64,000 nucleotides of DNA from Thalassotalea algicola (GCF_012932965.1 NZ_JABBXH010000002.1:124001-188000), one strand, 5' to 3'. Positions 17,884-28,089 are shown, counted from the first letter of the stretch. The notes: a model not told the origin generated them from the letters alone. Made by a program: numbers and translations.

Positions 17884-19122
17884 ATGGTTAAGCTTGTTGT
17901 AGGCGGAGCGTTAATATTTTTTAGTTCTATAACATTTGCTGTGGAAACGTCTCTTAAAGGAATTCTAGATGTACACGCTTACCATGTGAACAACACTAGC
18001 GACGCATACAGTTACTTGAAAGGCGATTATGGAAAATTTCGTTTTGATACGGGTACTGGTTTTGCGCTCGCCCAATTAGGTATTCGATATGAACTTGAGT
18101 GGCAAAATAACTTTTCTGCCACGATAGTAGGTAATGCATTTGCAGATCGAGGCAATAACGAGATTGGTATTACTGAAGCATTTGTTCGATATAAAGGTTT
18201 GCCAAGCCAAAATGGCTGGCGCTTCCAATCAAAGTTAGGCGTCTTTTATCCAAGTATTAGTTTGGAAAATGTCGCAACGGCTTGGTCCACTCCCTATACA
18301 TTGACATCAAGCAGCTTGAATAATTGGATCGGTGAAGAGCTTCGTCATACGGGCGTGAACTTTTCGATAGAAAAGCTCGGAAAAGCGTCTAAATCTTCTC
18401 ATTCTTTTTCAGCAGATTTATCACTATTTCAAAACAATGATACTGCAGGCACCATGCTTACCTGGCATGGCTGGACAATGGGCAGTAGACAAGCTTTATT
18501 ACATGAAAAACTGGTTGTTCAAGATTTTCCTGCACGCGATAACCTACTGGCAGAACAAGCTGCAAAATCAGACCCTTTTATTGAGATAGATCACCGTTGG
18601 GGTGCTCATATAGCAACATCATGGCGGATAGAAAATAAACTTAAACTAAACCTTGGTTACTACGATAATATGGCTGAAGAAGGGTTAGTGGAACATGGTC
18701 AATATACCTGGGCGACCGATTTTATCCATGCTGGCTTGAAATATAAATTGACTAAGCAATGGGAGCTGATCAGCCAGTATATGAAAGGTGATACGGCAAT
18801 GAAATCATTGACTGGCATTGATGTAGTAAAAGCAGAATATGACAATATGTTTTTGATGATGAGATATCAACGCTTAGCGCATCACGTAGCAATGAGGTTT
18901 GAGCATTTTAATGTTGACGACCAAGATGAAACGATAGGTGATAACAATAATGAGAATGGCAATGGTGTCACCTTATCTTATCGTTATCAGTTATCGAAAA
19001 AACAATTCATACTTTCGGAATTTAACTGGCTACGTTCAGAGCGTCCTTCAAGATCATACGAATTGCAGCCTGTAGATCTCGTTGAGCGCCAATACCAATT
19101 AGCTTATCGTCTCTATTTTTGA
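17884..19122 (+). CDS. Outer-membrane beta-barrel protein of unknown function
   Basis: A 412-aa exported protein: signal peptide ending at about TFA (residue 20), then alternating amphipathic strands and a C-terminal aromatic residue (QLAYRLYF), the BAM-recognition signature of outer-membrane barrels. I do not recognise a named porin family. The start codon directly follows the GGDEF-EAL stop, so it belongs to the three-gene operon. It could be a channel for whatever the operon senses, or the surface element controlled by it. It ends at a bidirectional terminator. Confidence 0.7.
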   Translation: MVKLVVGGALIFFSSITFAVETSLKGILDVHAYHVNNTSDAYSYLKGDYGKFRFDTGTGFALAQLGIRYELEWQNNFSATIVGNAFADRGNNEIGITEAFVRYKGLPSQNGWRFQSKLGVFYPSISLENVATAWSTPYTLTSSSLNNWIGEELRHTGVNFSIEKLGKASKSSHSFSADLSLFQNNDTAGTMLTWHGWTMGSRQALLHEKLVVQDFPARDNLLAEQAAKSDPFIEIDHRWGAHIATSWRIENKLKLNLGYYDNMAEEGLVEHGQYTWATDFIHAGLKYKLTKQWELISQYMKGDTAMKSLTGIDVVKAEYDNMFLMMRYQRLAHHVAMRFEHFNVDDQDETIGDNNNENGNGVTLSYRYQLSKKQFILSEFNWLRSERPSRSYELQPVDLVERQYQLAYRLYF

Positions 19123-19160
19123 TGTTCAGAGAGTTGATATAAAGTAGAAATTAAGACGTG

Positions 19161-19190
19161 AAAAAAAAGCCGCAAATAGCGGCTTTTTTA
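19161..19190. terminator. Bidirectional intrinsic terminator
   Basis: Stem AAAAAAGCCGC / GCGGCTTTTTT with loop AAATA, between the convergent outer-membrane gene and suhB. A 15-bp direct repeat (TTTTTATGTTCTTTA) follows at 19185-19215. Confidence 0.9.
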
Positions 19191-19229
19191 TGTTCTTTAC
19201 TTTTTTATGTTCTTTAATTGAAGAAGCTA

Positions 19230-20033
19230 TTATTTAGCTAAAGCATCGCCTAAATAAGGACGAATGTCTTTCAAAATTTCTTTTAGGACCTTTGTGCTAC
19301 CAGCAACAATATTGCCCGATTTAGCATGGTTATGACCACCAACAAAGTCAGTCACTAGGCCACCAGCTTCTACTACAAGCAATTCACCAGCAGCTGTATC
19401 CCAAGGTTTTAAACCTATTTCAAAGAAACCATCTACGCGGCCAGCGGCTAAGTAGGCTAAGTCTAATGCCGCAGAACCTGCTCTGCGCATATCTGAAGTT
19501 TTAGTAAATAGTGTCTTGAACATGTTTAAATAAGCGTCAGTGTGCTGCTTATGTTTGAACGGGAAGCCAGTTGCTAGTACAGAACCATTTAGTTCTTTAG
19601 CACTTTTAACACGAATACGGAAACCATTAAGTTGTGCGCCTTTACCGCGACTAGCAGTAAACAGCTCACCACGAATCGGGTCATAAATAACAGCTTGATC
19701 TAATTTGCCTTTAACTTTCAATGCGATTGAAACAGCAAAATGAGGAATGCCTTTTACAAAGTTTGTAGTGCCATCAAGAGGGTCGATGATCCATTGGTAG
19801 TCTTGGTCTTTACCATTAATAACGCCACATTCTTCACCTATGATGTTGTGATCAGGGTAAGCTTTTTGAATTGCGTCTACGATAACTTGTTCTGCTTGTT
19901 TATCAATATTGGTAACAAAATCATTGATACCTTTTGATTCAACTTCTACTTTATCTTGCTGCTCAAATGAGCGAGCAATCACGTTTCCAGCCGAACGCGC
20001 AGCGCGTACAGCGATATTAAGCATTGGATGCAT
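19230..20033 (-). CDS. suhB: Inositol-1-monophosphatase family protein
   Basis: SuhB hydrolyses inositol 1-phosphate in vitro and, in E. coli, is part of the Nus antitermination complex on rRNA operons. The protein is 267 aa from the ATG at 20033 (MHPMLNIAVRAARSAGN), which matches E. coli SuhB exactly at the start; the frame is open 19 codons further. The Mg-binding motifs IIDPLDGTTNF and KPWDTAAGELLVVEAGG are intact. A 7-bp inverted repeat TTGGCAA / TTGCCAA lies 45 bp upstream in the leader. It is divergent from trmJ, the usual order in gammaproteobacteria. Confidence 0.95.
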   Translation of the reverse strand: MHPMLNIAVRAARSAGNVIARSFEQQDKVEVESKGINDFVTNIDKQAEQVIVDAIQKAYPDHNIIGEECGVINGKDQDYQWIIDPLDGTTNFVKGIPHFAVSIALKVKGKLDQAVIYDPIRGELFTASRGKGAQLNGFRIRVKSAKELNGSVLATGFPFKHKQHTDAYLNMFKTLFTKTSDMRRAGSAALDLAYLAAGRVDGFFEIGLKPWDTAAGELLVVEAGGLVTDFVGGHNHAKSGNIVAGSTKVLKEILKDIRPYLGDALAK

Positions 20034-20510
20034 ATAACTACCTATAACTTGTAAAACAGCATGTGAAAGAACTAAGCTTGGCAAGCACACTCGTTGCCAA
20101 CGCGGCGCGCATTCTAACAGCTTAAAATATTAAAAACCATCTTAATCGGTGATTAATTGTACAAATTTTCACCTAGCTTTGAAAAATATCCATATAATCA
20201 TCAACTAAGTCTTTATAGTTCTATTCAGAACCCCCCTTATATCGATAGCACCTTTTCTCCGATGTGCAGCCAATCAGCAGAAATCGTATAACATTTAACA
20301 TTTTCTGTAACATCCAATTGCGCGAGTATTACGAAATACGATCGTGAGTAGTTATGAATAAAGCCTTTAGATTTATTGAATTAGAACAAAAAATACTAAT
20401 TCATAATGAATCAAAATAGCGGCGTTTAATTATTAAAGGCAAAATACAGCATTAAACTAGTTTTCAATTGTGTTAATATACAGCCATTTTTAGCCATCTA
20501 GATAGTTATA
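20034..20510. other. 477-bp gene-free spacer between suhB and trmJ
   Basis: AT-rich divergent promoter region. It holds the suhB leader hairpin (TTGGCAA 20079-20085 / TTGCCAA 20094-20100), a GAATTAG / CTAATTC inverted repeat at 20378-20402 with an 11-nt loop, and a possible trmJ promoter TTAAAC-N16-TAATAT ending near 20479. I see no coding frame with a ribosome-binding site and no terminator hairpin. Confidence 0.55.
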
Positions 20511-21278
20511 ATGACTAACGAATCAACACAAAAATCGCCTAACTTGGCGAACGTAAAAATTGTCCTAGTTAATACGTCGGATTGCCGTAATATCGGTTCC
20601 GCCGCTAGAGCAATGAAGACTATGGGATTAAGCGAGCTTGTACTGGTTGATCCAATTGAAATGCCTAATGGCCAAGCACAAGCCTTAGCAGCCGGAGCAA
20701 CTGATGTATTGGCCAATGCTAAGGTTGTTAATACTTTAGAAGAAGCAATCACAGATTGTGGTTTAGTGGTTGGTACTAGTGCTCGTTCTCGCACTTTACC
20801 TTGGCCAATGTTAGAGCCTCGAAGTTGTGGTGAAAAGCTTATTGAAGAAGTGACAGACTACCCAGTAGCACTGGTTTTTGGTCGTGAAAGTAGCGGCTTA
20901 ACTAACGAAGAGTTGCAGTTGTGTCATTTTCATGTGCAAATTCCGGCTAACCCGGAATATAGCTCACTAAACTTGGCAATGGCGGTTCAAACATTAAGTT
21001 ATGAAGTGCGTATGGCTTATTTGGCTGCTCAAAATAGTCAATTTAAAGCTAAAGAAGATGAAGAAGAGTACCCAGTTGTTGATGAAACGGAACGTATGTT
21101 TCAGCATTTTGAAGATGCATTGAAAGCAACTGGTTTTATTGTGCCAAGCCATCCAGGGCTAGTGATGACTAAATTACGTCGTTTTATTAATCGTGCTAGA
21201 CCGGACACAAAAGAAGTTAAAATGTGGCGTGGCATACTGTCGTCAGTTGAGAAATCAGCAAAACGAAACGCTGATTAA
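20511..21278 (+). CDS. trmJ: tRNA (cytidine/uridine-2'-O-)-methyltransferase
   Basis: TrmJ (a SPOUT methyltransferase) methylates the 2'-hydroxyl of nucleotide 32 in the anticodon loop using S-adenosylmethionine. The 255-aa protein shows [19 protein letters not shown] at the N terminus, [14 protein letters not shown] (about 122-135) and [17 protein letters not shown], which are the trefoil-knot cofactor motifs. The C-terminal extension of about 80 residues is normal for TrmJ. It lies between suhB and cysE upstream of isc, the conserved gammaproteobacterial order. cysE follows 19 bp later, so they are likely co-transcribed. Confidence 0.94.
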   Translation: MTNESTQKSPNLANVKIVLVNTSDCRNIGSAARAMKTMGLSELVLVDPIEMPNGQAQALAAGATDVLANAKVVNTLEEAITDCGLVVGTSARSRTLPWPMLEPRSCGEKLIEEVTDYPVALVFGRESSGLTNEELQLCHFHVQIPANPEYSSLNLAMAVQTLSYEVRMAYLAAQNSQFKAKEDEEEYPVVDETERMFQHFEDALKATGFIVPSHPGLVMTKLRRFINRARPDTKEVKMWRGILSSVEKSAKRNAD

Positions 21279-21297
21279 GAAATAAATAGGAATATAT

Positions 21298-22107
21298 ATG
21301 TTTAGCCGAATCAAAGAAGATATTAACAGTGTCTTTGATCGAGATCCTGCAGCAAGAAACTGGTTTGAAGTTTTAACGAACTACCCTGGAATGCATGCTA
21401 TTTGGATCCATCGGTTAAGTAATAAACTCTGGCGAAACAACTGGAAATTAATTGCCAGATTGATTTCTACTTTTTCTCGTTGGTTAACGGGTGTTGAAAT
21501 CCACCCTGGAGCAACATTAGGTCGTCGTTTCTTCATTGATCATGGAATGGGTATTGTTATTGGTGAAACGGCGGAGATTGGTGATGATGTCACTCTATAT
21601 CATGGGGTAACGCTTGGTGGAACAAGCTGGAGTGCTGGCAAACGTCACCCAACGCTGGAAGATAACGTGGTTATTGGTGCTGGTGCACAAGTTTTGGGGC
21701 CTATTACTGTTGGCAAAGGCGGTAAGGTCGGCTCTAACTCGGTAGTTGTTAAAGATGTACCAGAAAATGCAACAGCTGTAGGTATCCCTGGAAAAATTGT
21801 AAATCCAAATGGAAAGTCTAATGGCAATGGAAAACGTGACGCTGTCGCCAAAAAATATGGCTTTGACGCTTATGCGGTTTCAGAAGATAACCCAGATCCT
21901 GTTGCTAAAGCGATAGGTCGCTTGTTAGATCATATTCACCTAATGGATAATAAAGTGACTGACCTTTGCAAAGAAGTGAATCATCTTGGCGGCAATGTTT
22001 GCGATGCGGAATTACCAGAACTAAGTGTTGGCGAATTCGTAGAAGATGAAAAAAAGGCCGCGGAGCGCAGAATGAAAGAAGTTGAATCTTTTGATCCTAA
22101 TATTTAA
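21298..22107 (+). CDS. cysE: Serine O-acetyltransferase
   Basis: CysE acetylates serine with acetyl-CoA, giving O-acetylserine for cysteine synthesis. The 269-aa protein has a left-handed beta-helix core with hexapeptide repeats, including [37 protein letters not shown] and the later [15 protein letters not shown]. The C-terminal tail (from about 200) is longer than the core and acidic. It sits just upstream of the Fe-S cluster operon, where cysteine is the sulfur source for IscS. No SD-independent oddity was seen; AATAGGAAT lies upstream of the ATG. Confidence 0.95.
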   Translation: MFSRIKEDINSVFDRDPAARNWFEVLTNYPGMHAIWIHRLSNKLWRNNWKLIARLISTFSRWLTGVEIHPGATLGRRFFIDHGMGIVIGETAEIGDDVTLYHGVTLGGTSWSAGKRHPTLEDNVVIGAGAQVLGPITVGKGGKVGSNSVVVKDVPENATAVGIPGKIVNPNGKSNGNGKRDAVAKKYGFDAYAVSEDNPDPVAKAIGRLLDHIHLMDNKVTDLCKEVNHLGGNVCDAELPELSVGEFVEDEKKAAERRMKEVESFDPNI

Positions 22108-22138
22108 TTGCTAGGATTAATGTAAATATCTGCAATAG

Positions 22139-22909
22139 TTGAGCCTAGTGAAATTAAAATTTGCCACTCTTTTTCTGATGCTTTTTTCGGTAAGTGTCCT
22201 TGCTACTGAAAAGCTCGTTATTGCAGGCGATAATTTTCCTCCTTATCTAGATAGAACAGCTGCTAATTATGGTTGGGCTTGGCACATTGCTCGATTAGCA
22301 CTAGAGCAAAGTCAGATAAATCACCAATTCGAGTTTGCACCTTGGGCGCGTGTCCTGGAATCTGCTGCTCAAGGGAAAAGGTGGCAAGCTGTTTTTCCTG
22401 CTTATTATTCTGCAGAGCGTGCTAAGCACTTTTATTACTCTGAACCAGTGATATCTACCCAGCTGGGTTTGTTTAAGTTAAGGAAAAATAAGGACATCAT
22501 ATTTAATGATGACTTTTCCAGCCTCGACGGCTATACGATTGGTAACTGCCGAAATTGTGCTGTGCGGGAAGATTTTGATGCTAGCACCACGATAGATAAA
22601 GTAGTGACCAACAACCTTGAATCAGGTATACGAATGTTGCTAGCTGGTAGAATAGATTTATTAGTGGGTAATTACCATGTTAGTCAGGCTAAAATAGTGG
22701 AGCTACTGAAAGAAGATACTAGCTATAGTTTGACGATTGAAGATATTGAATTCATGTTGCCTGTTATTCAAGAAAAACCACTTTATTTAGCTATTTCGAA
22801 GCAAGTAAAGGGGCATAAAGAGTTAATTAAACGCTTTAATAAGTCGCTAAAAAGTGTGAAAACTCAGGCCGAAGTACTGCAAATATATCAATTGAATGAG
22901 CCTCATTAA
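22139..22909 (+). CDS. Periplasmic solute-binding protein, family 3-like
   Basis: A 256-aa exported protein resembling the amino-acid-type solute-binding family 3: signal peptide ending VLA, then IAGDNFPPYLD, a classic opening strand. No transporter genes are adjacent, so it may bind a ligand for sensing or belong to the stand-alone SBP group common in Alteromonadales. The start is uncertain: the frame opens at TTG 22139, but GTG at 22148 (MKLKFATLF) also gives a good signal peptide. It is inserted between cysE and iscR, interrupting the usual neighbourhood. Confidence 0.7.
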   Translation: MSLVKLKFATLFLMLFSVSVLATEKLVIAGDNFPPYLDRTAANYGWAWHIARLALEQSQINHQFEFAPWARVLESAAQGKRWQAVFPAYYSAERAKHFYYSEPVISTQLGLFKLRKNKDIIFNDDFSSLDGYTIGNCRNCAVREDFDASTTIDKVVTNNLESGIRMLLAGRIDLLVGNYHVSQAKIVELLKEDTSYSLTIEDIEFMLPVIQEKPLYLAISKQVKGHKELIKRFNKSLKSVKTQAEVLQIYQLNEPH

Positions 22910-22946
22910 ATCGAGTATAATACACGTCCTTCGTGATGCTAACCTA

Positions 22947-22971
22947 TTACTTGATTAAAATAGTCAAGTAT
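22947..22971. promoter_or_regulatory. IscR type-1 binding site, upstream copy
   Basis: A 25-bp palindrome from TTACTTGATTA to TAGTCAAGTAT. It agrees with my recollection of the E. coli type-1 consensus ATASYYGACTRWWWYAGTCRRSTAT at 23 of 25 positions. It lies just upstream of the -35 TTGACT at 22975-22980. Confidence 0.85.
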
Positions 22972-22974
22972 TCC

Positions 22975-23004
22975 TTGACTCAAATTCCAATAATTAGATA
23001 AAAT
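22975..23004 (+). promoter_or_regulatory. Probable isc operon promoter
   Basis: TTGACT (22975-22980), 18 bp, TAAAAT (22999-23004). It is bracketed by two IscR sites, the arrangement expected for repression by holo-IscR. Confidence 0.65.
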
Positions 23005-23027
23005 ACCTGAGTAGTTTGGTCGGGTAT
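23003..23027. promoter_or_regulatory. IscR type-1 binding site, downstream copy
   Basis: A 25-bp palindrome from ATACCTGAGTA to TGGTCGGGTAT. It matches the type-1 consensus at 22 of 25 positions and covers the expected transcription start, about 60 bp before the iscR ATG. Confidence 0.85.
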
Positions 23028-23086
23028 TTATTTGACTAATTTACTAGGATATATATAATTGCGCAGCGAATTAACTAGGGCACATT

Positions 23087-23590
23087 ATGAAATTAACTTC
23101 CAAAGGGCGTTATGCCGTTACAGCTATGCTAGATGTTGCAATTCATGCGGCTTCTGGACCTGTGCCTCTAGCTGATATCTCAGAAAGACAAGGGATTTCT
23201 CTTTCTTACCTTGAACAATTATTCTCTAAATTACGTAAACATGGCTTAGTCAGCAGTGTCCGAGGACCTGGCGGTGGTTACCGTTTAGGCATGTGCTCAG
23301 CGCAAATTGCGGTTGCTGATGTTATTAGTGCTGTAGATGAAAGCGTAGATGCCACTAAGTGTATGGGAAAAGGTAATTGTCAAGGTGGTCACCAGTGTTT
23401 AACTCATAACCTGTGGGCTGATTTAAGTAATAGGATTGAAGAGTTTTTGAAAAACATCACTTTGTCTGAGCTCGTTGAACAAAGAGATGTTAAATCGGTT
23501 TCAGAGCGTCAAGACGGTCAGCAACTTGCTGCCGCTGATAATAGCCTTGAAACCTTGATTGCAACTAGAAATATAGTACACGACTGGTAG
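23087..23590 (+). CDS. iscR: Fe-S cluster-responsive Rrf2-family repressor
   Basis: IscR carries a [2Fe-2S] cluster and represses the isc operon when clusters are plentiful. The 167-aa protein begins [18 protein letters not shown] and has the winged-helix region and the cluster ligands Cys92, Cys98, Cys104 and His107, at the same positions as E. coli. Two type-1 IscR sites precede it, consistent with autoregulation. It is the first gene of an uninterrupted iscRSUA-hscBA-fdx operon. Confidence 0.96.
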   Translation: MKLTSKGRYAVTAMLDVAIHAASGPVPLADISERQGISLSYLEQLFSKLRKHGLVSSVRGPGGGYRLGMCSAQIAVADVISAVDESVDATKCMGKGNCQGGHQCLTHNLWADLSNRIEEFLKNITLSELVEQRDVKSVSERQDGQQLAAADNSLETLIATRNIVHDW

Positions 23591-23628
23591 TCGCCAGTTA
23601 GTGTTTAAAGTTTGGAGACAATTTTTCC

Positions 23629-24843
23629 ATGAAACTACCGATTTATTTTGATTATTCTGCAACAACGCCTGTTGATAAGCGCGTTGCTGAGAAAATGATG
23701 GAATATATGACTACTGATGGTCATTTTGGTAACCCTGCATCACGTTCTCACAAGTTTGGCTGGCAGGCAGAAGAAGCGGTAGATATCGCTCGTAATCAAA
23801 TTGCTGATTTAATTAATGCTGACCCTCGTGAAATTGTAATTACCTCTGGCGCAACTGAATCAGATAACCTTGCCATTAAAGGTGCTGCGCATTTTTACAG
23901 CAAGAAAGGTAAACACGTCATTACTTGTAAGACCGAACATAAAGCGGTTTTAGATACTTGTCGTGAACTAGAGCGTCAAGGCTTCGAAGTAACTTATTTA
24001 GACCCTGAACCGAACGGTCTAATTGATTTGAAAAAGTTAGAAGCGGCTATGCGTGATGACACTGTTGTTGTTTCAATCATGCACGTAAACAACGAAATTG
24101 GCGTCGTACAAGATATCGCTGAAATTGGTGAAATGTGTCGTGCACGTAAAATTGTATTTCATGTAGATGCAGCGCAAAGTGCGGGTAAGTTACCAATTGA
24201 TATGCAGACGTTAAAAGTTGACCTCATGTCATTTTCTGCTCATAAAATATATGGCCCTAAAGGTATTGGTGCATTATACGTTCGCCGTAAACCGCGTATT
24301 CGCCTAGAGTCACAAATGCATGGTGGTGGTCATGAGCGTGGTATGCGCAGTGGTACTTTAGCAACACACCAAATCGTTGGTATGGGCGAAGCATTTAGAA
24401 TTGCTAAAGAAGAAATGGCACAAGACTTAGTGCATGTTACAAAAATGCGAGATCGTTTATGGAACGGCTTAAAAGACATGGACCAAGTATTTGTTAATGG
24501 TGATTTTGACAAACGTTATCCAGGTAACTTAAATGTTAGCTTCAACTTTGTTGAAGGTGAGTCACTGATTATGGCATTAAAAGATTTAGCGGTTTCTAGT
24601 GGTTCAGCTTGTACTTCAGCCAGTTTAGAACCTTCATATGTTTTAAGGGCGCTAGGCTTAAATGACGAATTAGCACATAGTTCAATTCGCTTTAGTTTTG
24701 GTCGATTCACTACTGAAGAAGAAATTGATTACGCCATTGAGCTTATCCAAAAAGCCATTGGTCATTTAAGGGAAATGTCACCGCTATGGGAAATGTTCCA
24801 AGACGGTGTTGATTTAGAATCTGTTGAGTGGGTAGCGCACTAA
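23629..24843 (+). CDS. iscS: Cysteine desulfurase
   Basis: IscS takes sulfur from cysteine with pyridoxal phosphate and delivers persulfide to IscU and other acceptors, such as tRNA thiolation enzymes. It is 404 aa, normal length. The PLP lysine is in [15 protein letters not shown] (about residue 206), and the mobile catalytic cysteine is in [15 protein letters not shown] (about 328). Substrate-loop and C-terminal sequences ([21 protein letters not shown]) resemble the E. coli enzyme. It lies second in the isc operon, 38 bp after iscR. Confidence 0.97.
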   Translation: MKLPIYFDYSATTPVDKRVAEKMMEYMTTDGHFGNPASRSHKFGWQAEEAVDIARNQIADLINADPREIVITSGATESDNLAIKGAAHFYSKKGKHVITCKTEHKAVLDTCRELERQGFEVTYLDPEPNGLIDLKKLEAAMRDDTVVVSIMHVNNEIGVVQDIAEIGEMCRARKIVFHVDAAQSAGKLPIDMQTLKVDLMSFSAHKIYGPKGIGALYVRRKPRIRLESQMHGGGHERGMRSGTLATHQIVGMGEAFRIAKEEMAQDLVHVTKMRDRLWNGLKDMDQVFVNGDFDKRYPGNLNVSFNFVEGESLIMALKDLAVSSGSACTSASLEPSYVLRALGLNDELAHSSIRFSFGRFTTEEEIDYAIELIQKAIGHLREMSPLWEMFQDGVDLESVEWVAH

Positions 24844-24861
24844 GCGCATAGGAGTTTTAAC

Positions 24862-25245
24862 ATGGCTTATAGCGAAAAAGTAATCGATCATTATGAAAAC
24901 CCTAGAAACGTAGGTTCACTTGATAAAAATGACCCTCAAGTTGCAACGGGTATGGTAGGTGCACCAGCATGTGGCGACGTAATGAAACTGCAGCTTAAAA
25001 TTACCGATGAAGGTATCATTGAAGACGCAAAGTTTAAAACTTATGGTTGTGGTTCAGCTATTGCTTCGAGTTCACTTGTTACTGAGTGGGTTAAAGGTAA
25101 AAGTATTGAAGAAGCAGCTGAAATTAAAAACACTGCGATTGCTGAAGAGTTAGCACTTCCTCCGGTAAAAATTCACTGTTCGATTTTAGCGGAAGACGCT
25201 ATCAAAGCAGCGATTGAAGATTACCAAAGTAAAAACGACGGCTAA
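24862..25245 (+). CDS. iscU: Fe-S cluster assembly scaffold
   Basis: IscU assembles [2Fe-2S] clusters from IscS-derived sulfur and passes them on with HscA/HscB help. The 127-aa protein has the three scaffold cysteines in GAPACGDVM, YGCGSAIASSS and KIHCSILAEDA, and the HscA recognition motif LPPVK immediately before the third. It is 18 bp after iscS with GGAG upstream of the ATG. No anomaly was seen. Confidence 0.97.
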   Translation: MAYSEKVIDHYENPRNVGSLDKNDPQVATGMVGAPACGDVMKLQLKITDEGIIEDAKFKTYGCGSAIASSSLVTEWVKGKSIEEAAEIKNTAIAEELALPPVKIHCSILAEDAIKAAIEDYQSKNDG

Positions 25246-25254
25246 GGATATTCC

Positions 25255-25578
25255 ATGGCAGTTACTATGACCCCGTCTGCAACCGAGCGGGTAAGATCAT
25301 TTTTAACAAACCGAGGCAAAGGCTTAGGCCTTCGCCTTGGCATAAAAACGACTGGCTGTTCAGGCTTAGCGTATGTTTTAGAATTTGTTGATGATTTAAA
25401 TGAAGATGATCAACTTTTCGAAATTGACGACGTTAATATTATCATCGATGGTAAAAGCTTAGTTTACCTAGACGGTGTTCAGTTAGATTTTGTTAAAGAA
25501 GGTTTGAACGAAGGCTTTAAATTCACCAACCCAAACGCCAAAGGCGAATGTGGTTGTGGTGAAAGCTTTAATGTTTAA
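25255..25578 (+). CDS. iscA: A-type Fe-S carrier
   Basis: IscA is an iron or cluster carrier that helps mature [4Fe-4S] proteins. The 107-aa protein keeps the three cysteines of the family, one in [10 protein letters not shown] and two in GECGCGESF near the C terminus. It starts 9 bp after iscU. The sequence differs somewhat from E. coli IscA at the N terminus but the ligand spacing is standard. Confidence 0.95.
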   Translation: MAVTMTPSATERVRSFLTNRGKGLGLRLGIKTTGCSGLAYVLEFVDDLNEDDQLFEIDDVNIIIDGKSLVYLDGVQLDFVKEGLNEGFKFTNPNAKGECGCGESFNV

Positions 25579-25611
25579 CTTCACTTTTAATAGACACGGT
25601 TCGGAGTTGTT

Positions 25612-26139
25612 TTGAATTATTTTCAGCTGTTTGGTTTCGACGAAAAATTCAATTTAGATACCGCGCAATTAACGCAGGTTTATCAAAAGCTACAAAAAAG
25701 TGTACATCCTGATCGCTTTGCTCATTCATCTAGCCAAGAGCAAATGCTGGCTGTACAGAAGTCATCGATGATCAATGACGCTTATCAAACATTAAAAAGT
25801 CCACTGAAGCGTGCAGAGTATATGTTGTCGTTACGTGAGACACCAATGCCTAATGAGCAAGCATCATTTAAAGATAATGCCTTCTTAATGCGTCAAATGG
25901 AACTGCGTGAAATGCTAGCAGAAGTTAAATTTGCTGACGATATTGATGCCGCCGTATTTGAAGCGAATCAAGTGCTCGAAACTGAATTTAACGGTTTATA
26001 CAAAACCATGCAGATTCAATTAGCAGAAAACTCTGCTGCATCTAATCAAGCTGCATGTGAAATATTAAGAAAATTAAAATTTTATCAGAAGCTTCATATT
26101 GAACTAGATCGTCTGGAAGATTTACTTTTTGAAACGTAA
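25612..26139 (+). CDS. hscB: J-type co-chaperone of Fe-S assembly
   Basis: HscB brings IscU to the HscA chaperone and stimulates its ATPase. The 175-aa protein starts at TTG 25612 (MNYFQLFGFDEKF) with GGAG seven bp upstream. The J-domain has the diagnostic HPD in SVHPDRFAHSS at about residue 33, and the C-terminal three-helix IscU-binding domain follows (LMRQMELREML). A rare start codon may keep its level below that of hscA. Confidence 0.94.
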   Translation: MNYFQLFGFDEKFNLDTAQLTQVYQKLQKSVHPDRFAHSSSQEQMLAVQKSSMINDAYQTLKSPLKRAEYMLSLRETPMPNEQASFKDNAFLMRQMELREMLAEVKFADDIDAAVFEANQVLETEFNGLYKTMQIQLAENSAASNQAACEILRKLKFYQKLHIELDRLEDLLFET

Positions 26140-26224
26140 CCAGCACTGGTAAAATGGCTAGCAATAGCTATGATGTAACCCATAAAACGCCACATCATTT
26201 AAACTGTCAAAATAAGAGTAGATA

Positions 26225-28087
26225 ATGGCCTTATTACAAATTGCCGAACCTGGGCAAAGTACTGTACCGCACGAACATAGATTGGCAGTGGGTATTGATT
26301 TAGGTACCACAAACTCACTAGTCGCTAGTGTTCAAAGTGGTGAAAGCCTTACCTTAAAAGATGAAAATAACCAAGATATTCTCCCTTCTATCGTTAGTTA
26401 TCAAAGTGATGCAACGCTAGTAGGTTTGCCTGCGAAAGCATTGGCAATTTCAGACCCTCAAAATACGATTGTTTCGGCTAAACGATTAATTGGTCGTTCA
26501 CTAGCTGATATTCAAAAAAAATACCCGTCGTTGCCTTATACATTTTGTGGTGATGAAAACCACCCAGAGCTTGTGACACGTAAAGGGAATATAAACCCTG
26601 TTCAAGTTTCTGCTGAAATTTTGACTACTTTACGTGAAAGAGCAGAAGCGAGCTTAGGTGGTGAATTAGTAGGCGCAGTTATCACCGTACCTGCTTATTT
26701 TGATGATGCGCAACGACAAAGCACTAAAGACGCGGCTAAATTAGCTGGGCTTGATGTTTTACGATTGCTCAATGAACCAACAGCAGCGGCTGTCGCATAT
26801 GGCCTGGATACTGGTAACGAAGGTGTTATTGCCGTCTATGATTTAGGTGGTGGAACATTTGATATTTCAATTTTACGCCTAAATAAAGGGGTATTTGAAG
26901 TACTCGCTACGGGTGGCGACTCTGCATTAGGTGGTGATGACTTTGATTTAGCATTAGCCGACTTTCTCGTTGCTGAAGCTGGCTTGCAAAGACCAATGTC
27001 TCCTTCAATGGAAAGACAGATTACTCATCAAGCTTGTTTGGCGAAAGAAGCATTATCAATAGCAGATGAAGCGGTTGTTTCATTAGCCTTAGAAAATGAA
27101 AAAAACTGGCAATATACGATTACAAAAGATGTATTCGACAGCTTAATTGCTAAGCTAGTAGCACAAACACTACGTGCTTGTCGTCGAGCGATGAAGGATG
27201 CGGAAGTCGCAACTGATGAAGTGATTGAAGTGGTTATGGTTGGCGGTTCTACTCGTGTGCCCCTTGTAAGAACTGAAGTTGAAAAATATTTTGGTCAAAC
27301 TCCTTTAACCTCAATTGATCCAGATAAAGTAGTGGCTGTAGGCGCTGCAATTCAAGCCGATATTTTAGCTGGCAATAAACCTGATAGTGACATGTTGTTG
27401 TTGGATGTTATTCCCTTGTCTCTTGGTTTAGAAACAATGGGCGGCCTGGTAGAAAAAGTGATTGCTAGAAATACCACTATTCCTGTAGCAAAAGCGCAAG
27501 AATTTACCACCTTTAAAGATGGTCAAACGGCAATGTCTATTCATGTGCTACAAGGTGAACGTGAGTTGGTTGATGCATGTCGTTCATTAGCTCGCTTTGA
27601 ATTGCGCGGTATCCCTGCAATGGCAGCAGGCGCAGCTCATATTCGAGTAACCTTTAAAGTAGATGCTGACGGACTATTAGAAGTTAGTGCAATGGAAAAA
27701 TCTACAGGTGTTGAGTCGAGTATTGAAGTGAAGCCTTCTTTTGGATTAGATGAAGGCCAAATCGCAACAATGATTCAAGATTCAATGAGCAACGCTAAAG
27801 ATGATATACAAGCACGTATGCTAAAAGAACAACAAGTAGAAGCCGCGCGTGTACTTGAGTCTGTGCGATCAGCTTTAGCTGCAGATAAGCAGCTGTTAAG
27901 CGAAGAAGAATTGCATAACATTGAATTTGCGTTATCAACTCTGGACAATGTAGCCAAAACGTCTGATATCAAAGATATTGAAAAACAAATAGAAATCGTA
28001 AACCAAGCAACCGCATCGTTTGCCGAAAAACGTATGGATTCTTCGATTCGTGCTGCGCTTGCTGGTCAGTCTGTAGATAAGGTGTAA
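26225..28087 (+). CDS. hscA: Hsp70-type chaperone of Fe-S assembly
   Basis: HscA is a specialised Hsp70 that binds the LPPVK motif of IscU and promotes cluster transfer in an ATP-driven cycle. The 620-aa protein has the nucleotide-binding motifs [27 protein letters not shown] and [13 protein letters not shown], and the substrate-binding domain from about residue 395. The linker reads [13 protein letters not shown]. It is 85 bp after hscB, the widest gap in the operon, and 2 bp before fdx. Confidence 0.96.
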   Translation: MALLQIAEPGQSTVPHEHRLAVGIDLGTTNSLVASVQSGESLTLKDENNQDILPSIVSYQSDATLVGLPAKALAISDPQNTIVSAKRLIGRSLADIQKKYPSLPYTFCGDENHPELVTRKGNINPVQVSAEILTTLRERAEASLGGELVGAVITVPAYFDDAQRQSTKDAAKLAGLDVLRLLNEPTAAAVAYGLDTGNEGVIAVYDLGGGTFDISILRLNKGVFEVLATGGDSALGGDDFDLALADFLVAEAGLQRPMSPSMERQITHQACLAKEALSIADEAVVSLALENEKNWQYTITKDVFDSLIAKLVAQTLRACRRAMKDAEVATDEVIEVVMVGGSTRVPLVRTEVEKYFGQTPLTSIDPDKVVAVGAAIQADILAGNKPDSDMLLLDVIPLSLGLETMGGLVEKVIARNTTIPVAKAQEFTTFKDGQTAMSIHVLQGERELVDACRSLARFELRGIPAMAAGAAHIRVTFKVDADGLLEVSAMEKSTGVESSIEVKPSFGLDEGQIATMIQDSMSNAKDDIQARMLKEQQVEAARVLESVRSALAADKQLLSEEELHNIEFALSTLDNVAKTSDIKDIEKQIEIVNQATASFAEKRMDSSIRAALAGQSVDKV

Positions 28088-28089
28088 AA

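Noticed and set aside
19185-19215. 15-bp direct repeat TTTTTATGTTCTTTA
   Set aside because: It is a short AT-rich duplication next to a terminator, without other copies in the window; it is probably slippage.
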